The notes: generated by a model from the sequence alone, not told the origin. DNA of 64,000 nucleotides from Litorivita pollutaquae (GCF_003205515.1 NZ_KZ826482.1:186001-250000); one strand, 5' to 3'; positions 17,567 to 27,780 are shown, counted from the first letter of the stretch. Numbers and translations are program-made.

Positions 17567-18439
17567 TTCCCCCGCATCCGTCAATCGCTTGATCAAGCTC
17601 GACGTATCATAACGCCCGCCGCCCATGCGCTGCACGTCCTTGTAAAATTGATCGACCAAGGCCGTCACAGGCAGGCTCGCGCCGATCTCGTCGCCGGTCG
17701 ACAGGCAAATCCCGAGATCCTTGCGCATCCAATCCACGGCAAACCCGTGCTCGAATTCCCCATCGAGCATCGTCTCATAGCGGTTTTGCATCTGCCAACT
17801 GCCCGCCGCGCCCTGCGAGATCACCTCGACCACATCGCGCCCGTCCAATCCGGCCTTTTGCGCGAAATGCAGGGCTTCGGATAGCCCCTGCACCAGCCCT
17901 GCAATGGCAATCTGGTTGCACATCTTGGCCATCTGTCCCGCACCGCTCGCGCCCAGACGTTTGCAAATCTTCGCATAGGCATCAATCACCGGCGCCGCAG
18001 CCTCATAGGCCGCAACATCGCCGCCGCACATCACCGACAGAGCACCATTTTCCGCCCCCGCCTGCCCGCCCGACACCGGCGCATCCACGAAATGAATGCC
18101 TTTTCCCTTGGCCGCAGCATAAAGCTCTGCGGTGACCTTGGCTGACACCGTGGTGTGATCGACGAAAATCGCCCCCGCTTCCATGCCCGCAAAGGCGCCA
18201 TCCTCGCCCAAGCAAACCGAGCGCAAATCGTCGTCGTTGCCCACACAGGCCATGACAAATGTGGCACCCTGCGATGCCTCGCGCGGGGTCGGTGCGGATG
18301 CACCGCCATAGGCATTAGACCAATCGGTCGCCTTCGCCGAAGTGCGGTTATAGACCGTGACGCTATGGCCCGCGCTTTGCAAATGCCCCGCCATCGGGTA
18401 TCCCATCACGCCCAATCCCAAAAATGCACATGTCGCCAT
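17564..18439 (-). CDS. NAD(P)-dependent beta-hydroxyacid dehydrogenase (3-hydroxyisobutyrate dehydrogenase-like)
   Basis: 291 residues. N-terminal Rossmann motif FLGLGVMGYPMAGHL, substrate motif DAPVSGGQAGAENGALS, and the catalytic Lys region KMCNQIAIAGLVQGLSEAL. Members include 3-hydroxyisobutyrate dehydrogenase, tartronate semialdehyde reductase and glyoxylate reductase; the exact substrate is uncertain. The start MATCAFLG is chosen because the fold begins there; the frame is open 90 nt further upstream. Convergent with icd. It contains an internal palindrome copy. Confidence 0.87.
   Translation of the reverse strand: MATCAFLGLGVMGYPMAGHLQSAGHSVTVYNRTSAKATDWSNAYGGASAPTPREASQGATFVMACVGNDDDLRSVCLGEDGAFAGMEAGAIFVDHTTVSAKVTAELYAAAKGKGIHFVDAPVSGGQAGAENGALSVMCGGDVAAYEAAAPVIDAYAKICKRLGASGAGQMAKMCNQIAIAGLVQGLSEALHFAQKAGLDGRDVVEVISQGAAGSWQMQNRYETMLDGEFEHGFAVDWMRKDLGICLSTGDEIGASLPVTALVDQFYKDVQRMGGGRYDTSSLIKRLTDAGE
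18316..18331. repeat. Dispersed palindrome copy 5, inside a gene
   Basis: TAGACCAATCGGTCGC within the hydroxyacid dehydrogenase gene. On the coding strand it spells Ala-Thr-Asp-Trp-Ser. The outer base pair is lost compared with the consensus. Confidence 0.6.
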
Positions 18440-18522
18440 CGACTTTCCCCTTGCGCTGATCCTGTCTAAAAGGTTGTGAAACCGTAGCGCGCGGATATCA
18501 AGGCAAAACAGGACGACATCCA

Positions 18523-20997
18523 ATGGCAACCCTACTTAGATGGCTTATCCGGATCGCGGGCACTTTGATCCTGCTGTCGCTGCTGATCGTCCTCGCGGTC
18601 TATTACCTCGCCTCGCGCAGCCTGCCCGAATACAATAAAACCTTGTCCGCTCAGGGCCTTGTAGCGCCGATTGAGATCGTCCGCGATCATGCGAATGTGC
18701 CGCATATCCTTGGTCAGACCGACACCGACAGTTTTTTTGGCCTCGGCTATGCCCATGCGCAAGACCGGCTTTGGCAAATGGTGACGCTGCGCCGCACAGC
18801 GCAGGGGCGGCTGTCGGAAGTGTTCGGACCGCGGATGTTGGACGTGGACCGGCTGATGCGCCGCTTGGACCTTCACGGATTGGCGCGGGAATCGCTGCCG
18901 GACCTCAAACCGGACACCCGTGCCATTTTGGACGCCTATGCAGCAGGGGTGAATGCGCGGATGGCCGAGATCAACCGCGATGCTCTGGGTCGGGGGGCGC
19001 CCGAGATGTTCATCTTCAATGCCGCCATTGCGCCATGGAACGCTGCGGATTCCGTGGCTTTGATCAAACTGATGGCCCTGCAACTGACCGGTCACCTCAA
19101 CAGCGAGGTTTTGCGCGCGCGCACCTCTCTCCGATTGGCCGACCCGTCACGGATTGTCGACATTCTACCCGATGCGCCCGGAGCTGGAATCGCCCGCCTG
19201 CCCGATTATGCGGCGCTTCTTCCCGATCAAGCACGGCCGCTTGAGTTCGCCGCCAGACCCGCACCCAAACCGATCGGTCCACTGTCGCCGTTTCACAGCC
19301 TTGCCCATACCGGTGCCTCGAATGCCTTTGCCGCCGCACCGACGCGGTCGGCCGCTGGCGGCACGCTTCTGGCCGCAGATCCGCATTTGGGCTTTTCCGC
19401 CCCGTCCATCTGGTATCTGGCACGGATCGAACTTGCCGCCGGCGGTGTTATTGGCGGATCGATCCCGGGAATTCCCGCGATCATGACCGGGCGCAACGCC
19501 GATTTAGGATGGGGGCTGACCGCCTCATATCTTGATGATCAAGACCTCCATATCGAAGAGATCAACCCGCAAAATCCCAATGAATACCGCACGCCGGAAG
19601 GGTTCAAACCCTTTAAAACCCGCAAGAGCATCATCGAAATCAAAGACAGCGCGCCGATGACCATCACTTTGCGTTGGACGGACAATGGTCCGGTGCTTCC
19701 GGCCGGGGACTTCAACCTTGGCATCATCACCCCCGCCGGCCATGTGATGAGCCTGAATTGGACAGGGCTCAGCGGCGACGACACCTCGATGGATGCGGTG
19801 ATCGGATTGATGCGGGCCAAATCCGTGCGCGCCGCCATTGATGCGGGCGCGGCGATGGTATCGCCGTCGCTGAACCTGATGTTGGCCGACCGAGAAGAGA
19901 TCGCGATGAAAACCATCGGCGCCATGCCGCGCCGGGATGCCAACCACCAAAGCCAGGGCCGTTTGCCATCGCGCGGATGGCGCCCCGAAAACCGTTGGCA
20001 GGGTCTGCTTCCCTATCGCGCCAATCCCGAATTTGTCGCGCCGCAAGGGGGGCTTTTGGGGAATACAAACAACAAGATGGTCGAACGCCCCTTCCCCATG
20101 CACCTCAGCTTTGAATGGGGCGACACCCAACGTATCCGGCGTTTGGAACGATTGATGAAAAGCCGCGAAATCCACACCCGCGACAGCTTTATCGAGGCGC
20201 AACTCGACAGCGTCAGTTATTCGGCGCGCGCGGTGCTGCCGCTCATCGGGGCTGATCTTTGGTATACCGGCGAGGCTGCGCCCGCCGGAACGCCCGAACG
20301 GCTGCGGCAACGCGCCTTGGAGTTATTGGCCAATTGGAACGGTGAAATGAACGAGCATATGCCCGAACCGTTGATCTATGCCGCATGGGTCCGGATGTTA
20401 CAGGCGCGGTTGATCCAGGACGATCTTGGCCCTCTGGCAAAGGAATACACCCATGTCGACCCGCTGTTTCTGGAACGGGTGTTTCGCGATATCGACGGGG
20501 CCGCGCAATGGTGTGACGTGGCACAAAGCACGCCAATCGAAACCTGTTCCGACGTCTCGCGCATGGCTCTGGACGACGCGTTGATCTGGATTTCCGAACG
20601 CTATGGCACACATCTTGAAAGCCTGCGTTGGGGCGATGTGCATCAGGCCACCCACGACCATCCGGTATTGGGCGAGGTGCCGCTTTTGCGCTATTTCGTC
20701 AACATCCGCCAAAGCACCTCGGGCGGCGACAATACATTGATGCGCGGGCTGACCTCGGGTGCGGAAAACGATCCGTTTGAGAATGTCCATGGTGCGGGGT
20801 ATCGCGGTGTCTATGATTTTGCGGACCCCGACAGTTCGGTATTTGTCATCTCTACCGGCCAATCCGGACATTTCCTGAGCCGGCATTACGATGATTTGGC
20901 ACAGCTCTGGCGGCGCGGCGAATATATCCCGATGTCGTTGGATGTTGATTTGGCCCGTGCGGCGGCCACCGGCGTGACCGTGATTAACCCGCAGTAA
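18523..20997 (+). CDS. Penicillin acylase family protein (Ntn hydrolase)
   Basis: 824 residues. An N-terminal membrane helix (about residues 7-29) acts as anchor or uncleaved signal. It is followed by the acylase alpha-chain start VEIVRDHANVPH-like segment, GLGYAHAQDRLWQM, and the self-processing site with nucleophile Ser266 in HTGASNAFAA. The large beta-chain follows. Family members hydrolyse amide bonds, including beta-lactams and acyl-homoserine lactones, after autocatalytic cleavage. Substrate is unknown here; with a LuxR-type regulator in the window, an AHL-acylase role is possible but unproven. It contains one internal palindrome copy. Confidence 0.9.
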   Translation: MATLLRWLIRIAGTLILLSLLIVLAVYYLASRSLPEYNKTLSAQGLVAPIEIVRDHANVPHILGQTDTDSFFGLGYAHAQDRLWQMVTLRRTAQGRLSEVFGPRMLDVDRLMRRLDLHGLARESLPDLKPDTRAILDAYAAGVNARMAEINRDALGRGAPEMFIFNAAIAPWNAADSVALIKLMALQLTGHLNSEVLRARTSLRLADPSRIVDILPDAPGAGIARLPDYAALLPDQARPLEFAARPAPKPIGPLSPFHSLAHTGASNAFAAAPTRSAAGGTLLAADPHLGFSAPSIWYLARIELAAGGVIGGSIPGIPAIMTGRNADLGWGLTASYLDDQDLHIEEINPQNPNEYRTPEGFKPFKTRKSIIEIKDSAPMTITLRWTDNGPVLPAGDFNLGIITPAGHVMSLNWTGLSGDDTSMDAVIGLMRAKSVRAAIDAGAAMVSPSLNLMLADREEIAMKTIGAMPRRDANHQSQGRLPSRGWRPENRWQGLLPYRANPEFVAPQGGLLGNTNNKMVERPFPMHLSFEWGDTQRIRRLERLMKSREIHTRDSFIEAQLDSVSYSARAVLPLIGADLWYTGEAAPAGTPERLRQRALELLANWNGEMNEHMPEPLIYAAWVRMLQARLIQDDLGPLAKEYTHVDPLFLERVFRDIDGAAQWCDVAQSTPIETCSDVSRMALDDALIWISERYGTHLESLRWGDVHQATHDHPVLGEVPLLRYFVNIRQSTSGGDNTLMRGLTSGAENDPFENVHGAGYRGVYDFADPDSSVFVISTGQSGHFLSRHYDDLAQLWRRGEYIPMSLDVDLARAAATGVTVINPQ
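19266..19281. repeat. Dispersed palindrome copy 6, inside a gene
   Basis: CAAACCGATCGGTCCA in the acylase gene, just before the processing site region (spells Lys-Pro-Ile-Gly-Pro). Core ACCGATCGGT intact, outer arm degraded. Confidence 0.55.
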
Positions 20998-21025
20998 GCC
21001 ATTGTTTTTATGGGAAACGTCGCAG

Positions 21026-21041
21026 AAGACCAATCAGTCTG
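21026..21041. repeat. Dispersed palindrome copy 7 (degenerate)
   Basis: AAGACCAATCAGTCTG between the convergent acylase and hflX genes, 4 nt past the hflX stop. One core mismatch. Confidence 0.55.
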
Positions 21042-21045
21042 ATGC

Positions 21046-22323
21046 TCACATATCGCGGAATCGCTTTTCCTGACGGTTGGTCCAGAGGAGGTCGAATTCA
21101 AATCCCTCCTCGGTTTGCCGTTCGGCTTCGACAATCTCTTGTTCGAACAACCACGCACGTTTACGCCCTTCCGAAAACGGCAGGGTCAAAGTGGTCATAT
21201 GTTTGGCCAACTCAAGCCTGTCCGCAATCGCTTCAAGCAAGGGAGAAATTCCCTCGCCAGTGACCGCCGAGAGCGCATAGGTGTCCTCGGCACGGCCGGC
21301 GCGGGTGACCGCCGCCTCATGCTCCTCCGCGTCCAGAAGGTCGATCTTGTTCCACACTTCCAGCATCGGAATGCGCGCATCCAATTTCAGATCGTTCAAA
21401 ATCTGATGCACATTGCGGGCTTGCCCGGCCGTTTCGGGATGCGAAATGTCGCGCACATGGATGATCAGATTGGCACCCAAGACTTCTTCGAGCGTGGCGC
21501 GAAACGCCGCGACCAATTCGGTCGGCAAATCGGAAATGAACCCCACCGTGTCCGAGAGGATCACCTCGGGGCCACCCTCGGGCAGTTGAATGCGCCGCAT
21601 GGTCGGATCGAGCGTGGCAAAAAGCATATCCTTCGCCATCACCTCTGCGCCCGTCAACCGATTGAAAAGAGTTGATTTTCCGGCATTGGTATATCCCACC
21701 AAAGCCACAATCGGATAGGGGATCTTCGCCCGCGCGGCGCGGTGCAATTCACGGGTTTTCACCACCTTCGACAATTGCTTGCGAATGCGCACCAACTGTT
21801 CGTCGATGGCGCGCCTGTCGGCCTCGATCTGTGTCTCGCCGGGACCGCCGACAAAGCCAAGCCCGCCGCGTTGCCGTTCAAGGTGCGTCCATGCCCGCAC
21901 AAGCCGCGTGCGTTGATAGCTGAGCGCCGCCATATCAACTTGCAGCACCCCCTCACGGGTGCGGGCACGATCCGAGAAAATCTCTAAAATCAATCCGGTA
22001 CGGTCGAGGAGCTTCACCCCCCATGCCTTTTCCAGATTGCGTTGCTGCACCGGTGTGACCGGACCATCGACCAACACAAGGTCAATCTCTTCGGCCTCGA
22101 ACACCGCCTTCAATTCATCCATCTTTCCGGTGCCGAACAAATGCCCCGGATGCGGTTTGGCCACGCGCACAACATCGGCGCCCACCACCTCAAGATGCGG
22201 CAAGGCAGCAGCCAGAGAGACCGCCTCTTCAAGCGCAAGCGCAGAAGCGCGGGCGCGGTGTTCGGTTTTTATATCAGGATGCAACACCCATGCGCGGGTG
22301 GCCTCCTGTCCATGTTCCATCAA
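21046..22323 (-). CDS. hflX: Ribosome-associated GTPase HflX
   Basis: 425 residues. The N-terminal HflX domain contains [19 protein letters not shown] and the [16 protein letters not shown] linker ([18 protein letters not shown]). The GTPase domain shows G1 [10 protein letters not shown]3 DTVGF and G4 NKID. HflX splits or rescues stalled ribosomes under stress. It overlaps hfq by 4 nt, with the start in the ATGATG near the hfq stop, so the two are translationally coupled, as in many proteobacteria. Confidence 0.97.
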   Translation of the reverse strand: MMEHGQEATRAWVLHPDIKTEHRARASALALEEAVSLAAALPHLEVVGADVVRVAKPHPGHLFGTGKMDELKAVFEAEEIDLVLVDGPVTPVQQRNLEKAWGVKLLDRTGLILEIFSDRARTREGVLQVDMAALSYQRTRLVRAWTHLERQRGGLGFVGGPGETQIEADRRAIDEQLVRIRKQLSKVVKTRELHRAARAKIPYPIVALVGYTNAGKSTLFNRLTGAEVMAKDMLFATLDPTMRRIQLPEGGPEVILSDTVGFISDLPTELVAAFRATLEEVLGANLIIHVRDISHPETAGQARNVHQILNDLKLDARIPMLEVWNKIDLLDAEEHEAAVTRAGRAEDTYALSAVTGEGISPLLEAIADRLELAKHMTTLTLPFSEGRKRAWLFEQEIVEAERQTEEGFEFDLLWTNRQEKRFRDM

Positions 22324-22559
22324 TTGGCGTCTTCGCCCTCATAAAGGCTGATCGGTTGCGACGGCATAATCGTCGAGATCGCGTGTTTATAAACCAATTG
22401 CGATTGCCCGTCGCGGCGCAGCAGCACACAAAAATTATCAAACCATGTGATCACACCTTGCAGTTTGACCCCGTTGATCAGGAACACCGTCACCGGCACC
22501 TTGGTCTTGCGCACATGATTGAGGAATGCATCCTGCAGGTTCTGACGGTCGGAAGCCAT
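22320..22559 (-). CDS. hfq: RNA chaperone Hfq
   Basis: 79-residue Sm-like protein: [20 protein letters not shown], then Sm1 [21 protein letters not shown] and Sm2 with [12 protein letters not shown]. It forms a hexamer that binds small RNAs and mRNAs. Length is typical for alphaproteobacteria, which lack the long C-terminal tail of the E. coli protein. AAAGGTG lies upstream of the start. First of the hfq-hflX pair, downstream of trkH. Confidence 0.98.
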   Translation of the reverse strand: MASDRQNLQDAFLNHVRKTKVPVTVFLINGVKLQGVITWFDNFCVLLRRDGQSQLVYKHAISTIMPSQPISLYEGEDAN

Positions 22560-22691
22560 GTCTGATCACCTTTATTTTTCTCTTGGGCCGCAAATCGGCA
22601 TGCTGTTTGATCCGTGTCGAAGTATGACGGGCAATGACAGCAGTTTCCAGCCCCAAAATGCAGCGCCTCTTTGACGCGGCACGCATGCGCG

Positions 22692-24257
22692 TCAGTTGCG
22701 CCACACTGACGGCGCGGCCAATGCAACAATCGCCAATGTCTCAAGCCGCCCCAAAACCATCGCCGCGCAGAGAACCAGTTTCGCACCCACGCTCATATCC
22801 ACCAGAACAATCGGCACATCCGAGGCGATGGAAATCAATGGGCCCGTGGTAGACAGGGCGGCGATGGCCAAAACCGTGGCCTGTTCGAAATCCGCACCGA
22901 AACCCGCCAAAACCACAATCACCAAGGACAGAGAAACCGCGAACAACATAAAAAAGATCCACGCCACAAAGGCCCCGTTGCGGCGGATGCGGCGACTATG
23001 TGCGCCGGCACCGCCAACCGAATGCGGATGCACCAATTTTTCCATCTCGCGCAACCCGTTGAGGTAGAGCGCATAAACCCGCAGCAACTTTACCCCGCCC
23101 GCCGTTGTGGCGACGCCGCCACCAACCAAAGCCAACCCCATCAAGATCAACCCGGTGGTGCTCAACCCCGACCAATCCTGTGCCGTGCTCCAATCCGCAG
23201 AGACGAAGCCGGTGGTCGACAAAAACGACAGCACAGTGAACACCCCGCCCCAAAGCGCATGCAGCGCGGCCAAGGCACCCATACCATCATCCAATTCGAA
23301 ACTGGCAATGAAATGCCGTGCAAACAACAACAGCGGCACGCCCAGAACCAAAAGGATACCGATACGAAACTCCGGATCATGGCGCAAACTTTGCCGTTGC
23401 CCCGTGGCGCTGTCGGATGAAAAGGTCAACCGAGACAGGGCAAAGAGAAGGAAGAGAAAAATAACCATCTCTCCGGCGATCCCCGAAGAGGTTCCAAGGC
23501 CCAGAGACGCCGGCGTACCGGCATCGCCCATTGCACCGGGGGCAAGCCCGCCAACCGGCGAAATGCCGCTGGTCGCCATGGTCGACATCGCATGGCAGAG
23601 CGCCACAAACGCACGGTCGCCCGTCACCATCAGCAAGATCCACAGCACCAGCGTCAGCCCGACATAGATCGGCAGGAGCTGCGCCGCAGAGCGCAGCAAC
23701 CGCAACGCCGGATCGGCGCCGTCCTGGCGGTCGGCGGCGGTGTCGCCCTGTCCCGGCTCGGCAAAGGAGGTGACTTCGAACCCGCCAAGGTTCAAGGGCG
23801 CCAAAACCGCCGCCGCGACGACCCAAATCAGGAAACCGCCAAGCCACCCGACTTCGGCCCGCCACAAATGCAAGGCCGCCGGCAAACGCTCGGCATCGGG
23901 GAACAATGTCGCCCCCGTGGTGGTCAGAGACGACACCATCTCGAAATAGGCATTCATAAACGAGGTGGTATTGAGCGCATCATGGAACGGCACCGCCAAA
24001 AACACAGGCAACAACAGATAGGCCGCCAAAAGCGCCAGCAAGTTGCCAACGCCGCCGCTGGTGCGCCGCCTGCGGCCCGATAAAGAAATCGCGATCAATA
24101 CAGATGCGGTCAATCCCAAGGTGCCGGCATAGAAAAACGCCCGCGCCTGCGCATGCTCGCCAAGCCGCAAACCATAAATCGCCGGTGCATACATCGCCGC
24201 CGCCGCAATCGCGGTCAAAAGCAAAAACAAGGGAAGTTGAACAAGGCGCTGCATCAC
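22692..24257 (-). CDS. trkH: Trk-type potassium uptake membrane subunit
   Basis: 521 residues with about ten to twelve membrane helices and the repeated pore-loop pattern of TrkH/KtrB proteins, for example SSLTTTGATLF, STMATSGISPVG, LSFLSTTGFVSADW and LAIAALSTTGPL. It forms the potassium-conducting subunit in the inner membrane and works with the cytosolic TrkA ring. It begins 11 nt after trkA, so the two are one operon. Confidence 0.93.
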   Translation of the reverse strand: MMQRLVQLPLFLLLTAIAAAAMYAPAIYGLRLGEHAQARAFFYAGTLGLTASVLIAISLSGRRRRTSGGVGNLLALLAAYLLLPVFLAVPFHDALNTTSFMNAYFEMVSSLTTTGATLFPDAERLPAALHLWRAEVGWLGGFLIWVVAAAVLAPLNLGGFEVTSFAEPGQGDTAADRQDGADPALRLLRSAAQLLPIYVGLTLVLWILLMVTGDRAFVALCHAMSTMATSGISPVGGLAPGAMGDAGTPASLGLGTSSGIAGEMVIFLFLLFALSRLTFSSDSATGQRQSLRHDPEFRIGILLVLGVPLLLFARHFIASFELDDGMGALAALHALWGGVFTVLSFLSTTGFVSADWSTAQDWSGLSTTGLILMGLALVGGGVATTAGGVKLLRVYALYLNGLREMEKLVHPHSVGGAGAHSRRIRRNGAFVAWIFFMLFAVSLSLVIVVLAGFGADFEQATVLAIAALSTTGPLISIASDVPIVLVDMSVGAKLVLCAAMVLGRLETLAIVALAAPSVWRN

Positions 24258-24268
24258 ATTGATCTATC

Positions 24269-25645
24269 TTAGAAAAAGTCGATTGAGACCTGCAAGAGTC
24301 GCTCAACCTCCGGCACATCCGCCGCCATAGCAAAGAGCACAATCACATCGCCTTCGTCAATTTTCACGCCGCCAAGAGGTTTGACCACTTTGTCATTCTT
24401 GAGGATCGCGGCAACCAAGACACCTTCGGGGAAATCAATATCGCGCACTGTCCGACCGGCAATCGGAGAGGTCGACAGAACCTCGGCTTCGATGACCTCG
24501 GCTTCGGCATCACCGATGGAATAGACACCGCGCACCCGCCCGTGACGGATATGGCGCAAGATCGAGCTGACCGTTGTGGCCCGCGGATTGATATAAGCAT
24601 CCACCCCCAGCGGTCCGAGCAACGGCACCAAGGTCGGATCATTGATCAAGGCGATGGCCATCGGGCAGCCTTCGGCCTTGGCCCGCACCGCCGCCAACAT
24701 ATTGGTTTTATCATCATCGGTGACGCAAAGAACCGCGTCGGCGCGGCTGATATTCGCTTCAGCCAGCAAGGCCGCGTCCAACCCGTCACCATTCAAAACA
24801 ATCGTCCGCTCCAACTCTTCGGCGGCACGTTCGGCAATCTTGCGGCTCTTCTCGATCACCTTGACGCGAATCTTCTGGGTGCGTTTTTCCAACGCCTTGG
24901 CCACCGCAAGCCCGACGTTGCCGCCACCAACAATCACCACGCGCTCTTGTTTTTTCGACGTCTTTCCAAATACTTCCAAGGTGCGCGGAATGTCCTCATT
25001 GGGCGCGAACACATAGCAATTATCGCCAACAAACAATTGGTCCGATGAGGCGGGCACAAACAACCGCCCGTCGCGGCGCACCCCCACCACGATCACCCGC
25101 AGGGTCGAAAACAGATCGGTCAATTGCCGCAACGGCGTGTTCACCACGGGGCAATCCTCATCGATGGTGATCCCCATCAAATGCGCTTTGCCGCTCAAGA
25201 AGGTTTCGGTGTCGAAGGCCGCAGGCGCGGCCAACCGTTGCAGCGCCGCCTCCGCCACCTCGCGTTCGGGGCTGATCACCACATCAATCGGCATGTGATC
25301 GCGGCGATACAAATCCGAATAAATCGCCGTCAGGTAACTTTGCGCCCGCAATCGCGCCACTTTGCGCGGCACAGAAAACACCGAATGGGCGACCTGACAG
25401 GTGACCATATTCACCTCGTCCGAATAGGTCGCCGCAATCACCATATCGGCATCGCGCGCGCCAGCACGATCCAGCACATCAGGATAGGAGGCGAAACCGG
25501 AAATCCCTCGAACATCAAGAGCATCCGTCGCACGGCGGACCAGATCAGCATTGCTGTCCACCACGGTGACGTCATTTTTTTCTCCCGACAGATGGCGGGC
25601 GATTTGCCACCCGACCTGCCCCGCGCCGCAGATAATGACCTTCAT
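24269..25645 (-). CDS. trkA: Trk potassium transporter regulatory subunit TrkA
   Basis: 458 residues with two tandem RCK units. The first Rossmann motif CGAGQVGWQIARHLS is at residues 6-20 and the second, IVGGGNVGLAVAKALE, near residue 235. Each is followed by a RCK-C domain. It binds NAD(H) and nucleotides and gates TrkH. The position between the ntr cluster and trkH-hfq-hflX matches the conserved order in Rhodobacterales. Confidence 0.96.
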   Translation of the reverse strand: MKVIICGAGQVGWQIARHLSGEKNDVTVVDSNADLVRRATDALDVRGISGFASYPDVLDRAGARDADMVIAATYSDEVNMVTCQVAHSVFSVPRKVARLRAQSYLTAIYSDLYRRDHMPIDVVISPEREVAEAALQRLAAPAAFDTETFLSGKAHLMGITIDEDCPVVNTPLRQLTDLFSTLRVIVVGVRRDGRLFVPASSDQLFVGDNCYVFAPNEDIPRTLEVFGKTSKKQERVVIVGGGNVGLAVAKALEKRTQKIRVKVIEKSRKIAERAAEELERTIVLNGDGLDAALLAEANISRADAVLCVTDDDKTNMLAAVRAKAEGCPMAIALINDPTLVPLLGPLGVDAYINPRATTVSSILRHIRHGRVRGVYSIGDAEAEVIEAEVLSTSPIAGRTVRDIDFPEGVLVAAILKNDKVVKPLGGVKIDEGDVIVLFAMAADVPEVERLLQVSIDFF

Positions 25646-25800
25646 AAAAGCCGTTCCCGTGCTTGTTCATATACTCCCGCCACGCTAGCGGGTTGAGGCG
25701 CGAAATGACAGAAGCGAATATGCCCGTCAAATCAATTGTCTTTTGCCCGCCGGCTGCGCAAGCTGGCGGCAATCAATCCCCATCTCTGTAGAGGTCCGCT

Positions 25801-26259
25801 ATGATCCTGTTTCGCCTGTTGCCCGCCCTGCCCGCTGTGGTTTTGCTCGCGGGGTGCCTGCCGATCGAGACCTATCACAAGACCGGCGCGCCGGTGGCGC
25901 GGGTCCAAAGTGACGAGGTGGAGTGCAAGGTCGATGCTTTGAAACAGGTGCCGGTGAATACGGTGACCAGGTCCATTCCCGGCCAATATGTGCCCGGCCG
26001 CAAAATCTGTAACCCGCGCGGATGCTACCGCACCGCCGGACATATGACCCCGCCGCGCATCGAAAGTTATGACAGCAATGCGGGTCTGCGCGGTCAAGTG
26101 GTCGAGCAATGCATGCAGGCCCAGGGATATAAACGCGTCAAACTGGAACGATGCACCGCAACCGGCGCGATGACCCTTCCCGCGACGCAACCCGCCTTGA
26201 ATACGCAGTCATGTCTGGTCCGCGCCCAAAACGACCAATGGGTTATTGTCACACCCTAA
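25801..26259 (+). CDS. Putative lipoprotein of unknown function
   Basis: 152 residues. The start MILFRLLPALPAVVLLAGCL has a clear signal peptide with lipobox LLAGC. The mature part has six further cysteines in pairs, possibly disulphides, and no domain I recognise. GAGG lies upstream of the ATG. It is transcribed against its neighbours, between trkA and ntrX, in a cluster that is otherwise entirely minus-strand. Predicted to be lipid-anchored and periplasm-facing. Confidence 0.75.
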   Translation: MILFRLLPALPAVVLLAGCLPIETYHKTGAPVARVQSDEVECKVDALKQVPVNTVTRSIPGQYVPGRKICNPRGCYRTAGHMTPPRIESYDSNAGLRGQVVEQCMQAQGYKRVKLERCTATGAMTLPATQPALNTQSCLVRAQNDQWVIVTP

Positions 26260-26316
26260 GATCGCTCGCGGGAAAACCGGCCACAGCGCACCCAAAAGCG
26301 CATCACTATCGGGGAC

Positions 26317-26332
26317 TGGACCAATCGGTCCA
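26317..26332. repeat. Dispersed palindrome copy 8
   Basis: TGGACCAATCGGTCCA between the convergent lipoprotein and ntrX genes, 19 nt past the ntrX stop. Confidence 0.85.
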
Positions 26333-26351
26333 CGCCCGATTTAGACCTGCG

Positions 26352-27773
26352 TTACCCTGCCTCTTCGACGGCCTCCTCGTCATCCACATGGGCGACCCGT
26401 GCGCCGGATTTATTCGACGTGACCACCCCGAGAGATTTCAATTTGCGGTGCAGGGCCGATCGTTCCATTCCGACAAACTGCGCCGTGCGAGAAATATTTC
26501 CACCGAAGCGGTTGATCTGTGTGAGCAAATATTCGCGTTCAAAGGCCTCGCGTGCCTCGCGCAGCGGCATCGTCGCCAATGTGCCGGAAAGGATCACGCG
26601 GCCTTCCTCGCCGCCGCCACCGCCGCCGTCGCTCGGCAATTCCGCAGCCTCGATTGCACCGCTGCCCTCGCCCAAAATCAACACCCGTTCCATCATGTTG
26701 CGCAACTGGCGCACATTGCCGGGCCAAACCATCGTTTGCAACATCGCCACGGCTTCGTCGCTGAGTGTGCGCAGCTGCAAGCCTTGGGTTTTATGGAACA
26801 TCTCCAAAAAGTAGCCCGCCAAAACCGGAATGTCCTCGCGGCGGTCCTCCAATGACGGCACCGCGATCGGCACCACGTTCAACCGATGAAACAACTCCTG
26901 ACGGAAGCGTTCGGCTGCGATTTCGGCCTCCAAATCGCGGTTGGTCGAGGAAATGACCCGCAAATCCACTTTGACCTTGGCCGATCCGCCGACCCGCAAA
27001 AATTGTTGATCCACCAACACCCGCAGAATTTTTGATTGTGTTCCCAAAGGCATATCCGCGACCTCGTCGAAATAGATCACGCCGCCGTTGGCCTGTTCCA
27101 ACAAGCCCGGCTCAACACCGCGATCGGCACCCTCACGGCCAAACAGCACCTCTTCCATCCGCTCGGGTTCGATCGACGCACATCCCACCGTGACAAAAGG
27201 CGCAGAAGCGCGAGCCGAATTGGCATGAATATAGCGCGCCGCAACCTCCTTGCCCGCCCCCGCCGGTCCGGTCAACATCACCCGGCCGTTGGATTTGGTC
27301 ACCTTTTCAAGCTGTCCCATCAAGGTTTTAAACGACACAGACCCGCCGACCATCTCGCTCGGCCCCACATCCTTGCGTTTCAATTCGGTGTTCTCGCGCC
27401 GCAGACGCGAAGTTTCCATTGCCCGCCGGATCACCACCATCAACTGATCGATATTAAAGGGCTTTTCGATAAAATCATAAGCACCCTGTTTGATCGCCGC
27501 GACGGCAATTTCGATATTACCATGGCCGGAAATGATCACCACCGGCACCTCGGGATAATCACGTTTGACGCACTTCAAAATGTCGATCCCGTCCATCTGG
27601 CTGTCTTTCAACCAAATATCCAGGATCATCAAACTGGGCTGCTGCTCCTCGACCGCTTTCATGCAATCGTCGGAATTGCCCGCCAGCCGCGTGGTGAACC
27701 CCTCGTCCTGAAGAATGTCTGAAATCAACTCGCGGATGTCGCGCTCATCGTCCACAATCAGAATATCGCTCAT
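26352..27773 (-). CDS. ntrX: NtrX-type response regulator
   Basis: 473 residues. Receiver domain with phospho-acceptor Asp52 (LMILDIWLKD), AAA+ domain with Walker A GPAGAGKE and Walker B VIYFDEVADM, and a Fis-type C-terminal helix-turn-helix (NISRTAQFVGMERSALHRKL). The loop that normally holds the sigma-54 contact GAFTGA is replaced by LFGREGADRGVEPGLLEQ, so direct sigma-54 activation is doubtful. NtrX acts with the kinase NtrY in nitrogen, redox and envelope control. The start MSDILIVDDE is 7 nt after ntrY ends. Confidence 0.95.
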   Translation of the reverse strand: MSDILIVDDERDIRELISDILQDEGFTTRLAGNSDDCMKAVEEQQPSLMILDIWLKDSQMDGIDILKCVKRDYPEVPVVIISGHGNIEIAVAAIKQGAYDFIEKPFNIDQLMVVIRRAMETSRLRRENTELKRKDVGPSEMVGGSVSFKTLMGQLEKVTKSNGRVMLTGPAGAGKEVAARYIHANSARASAPFVTVGCASIEPERMEEVLFGREGADRGVEPGLLEQANGGVIYFDEVADMPLGTQSKILRVLVDQQFLRVGGSAKVKVDLRVISSTNRDLEAEIAAERFRQELFHRLNVVPIAVPSLEDRREDIPVLAGYFLEMFHKTQGLQLRTLSDEAVAMLQTMVWPGNVRQLRNMMERVLILGEGSGAIEAAELPSDGGGGGGEEGRVILSGTLATMPLREAREAFEREYLLTQINRFGGNISRTAQFVGMERSALHRKLKSLGVVTSNKSGARVAHVDDEEAVEEAG

Positions 27774-27780
27774 GTGTCCC

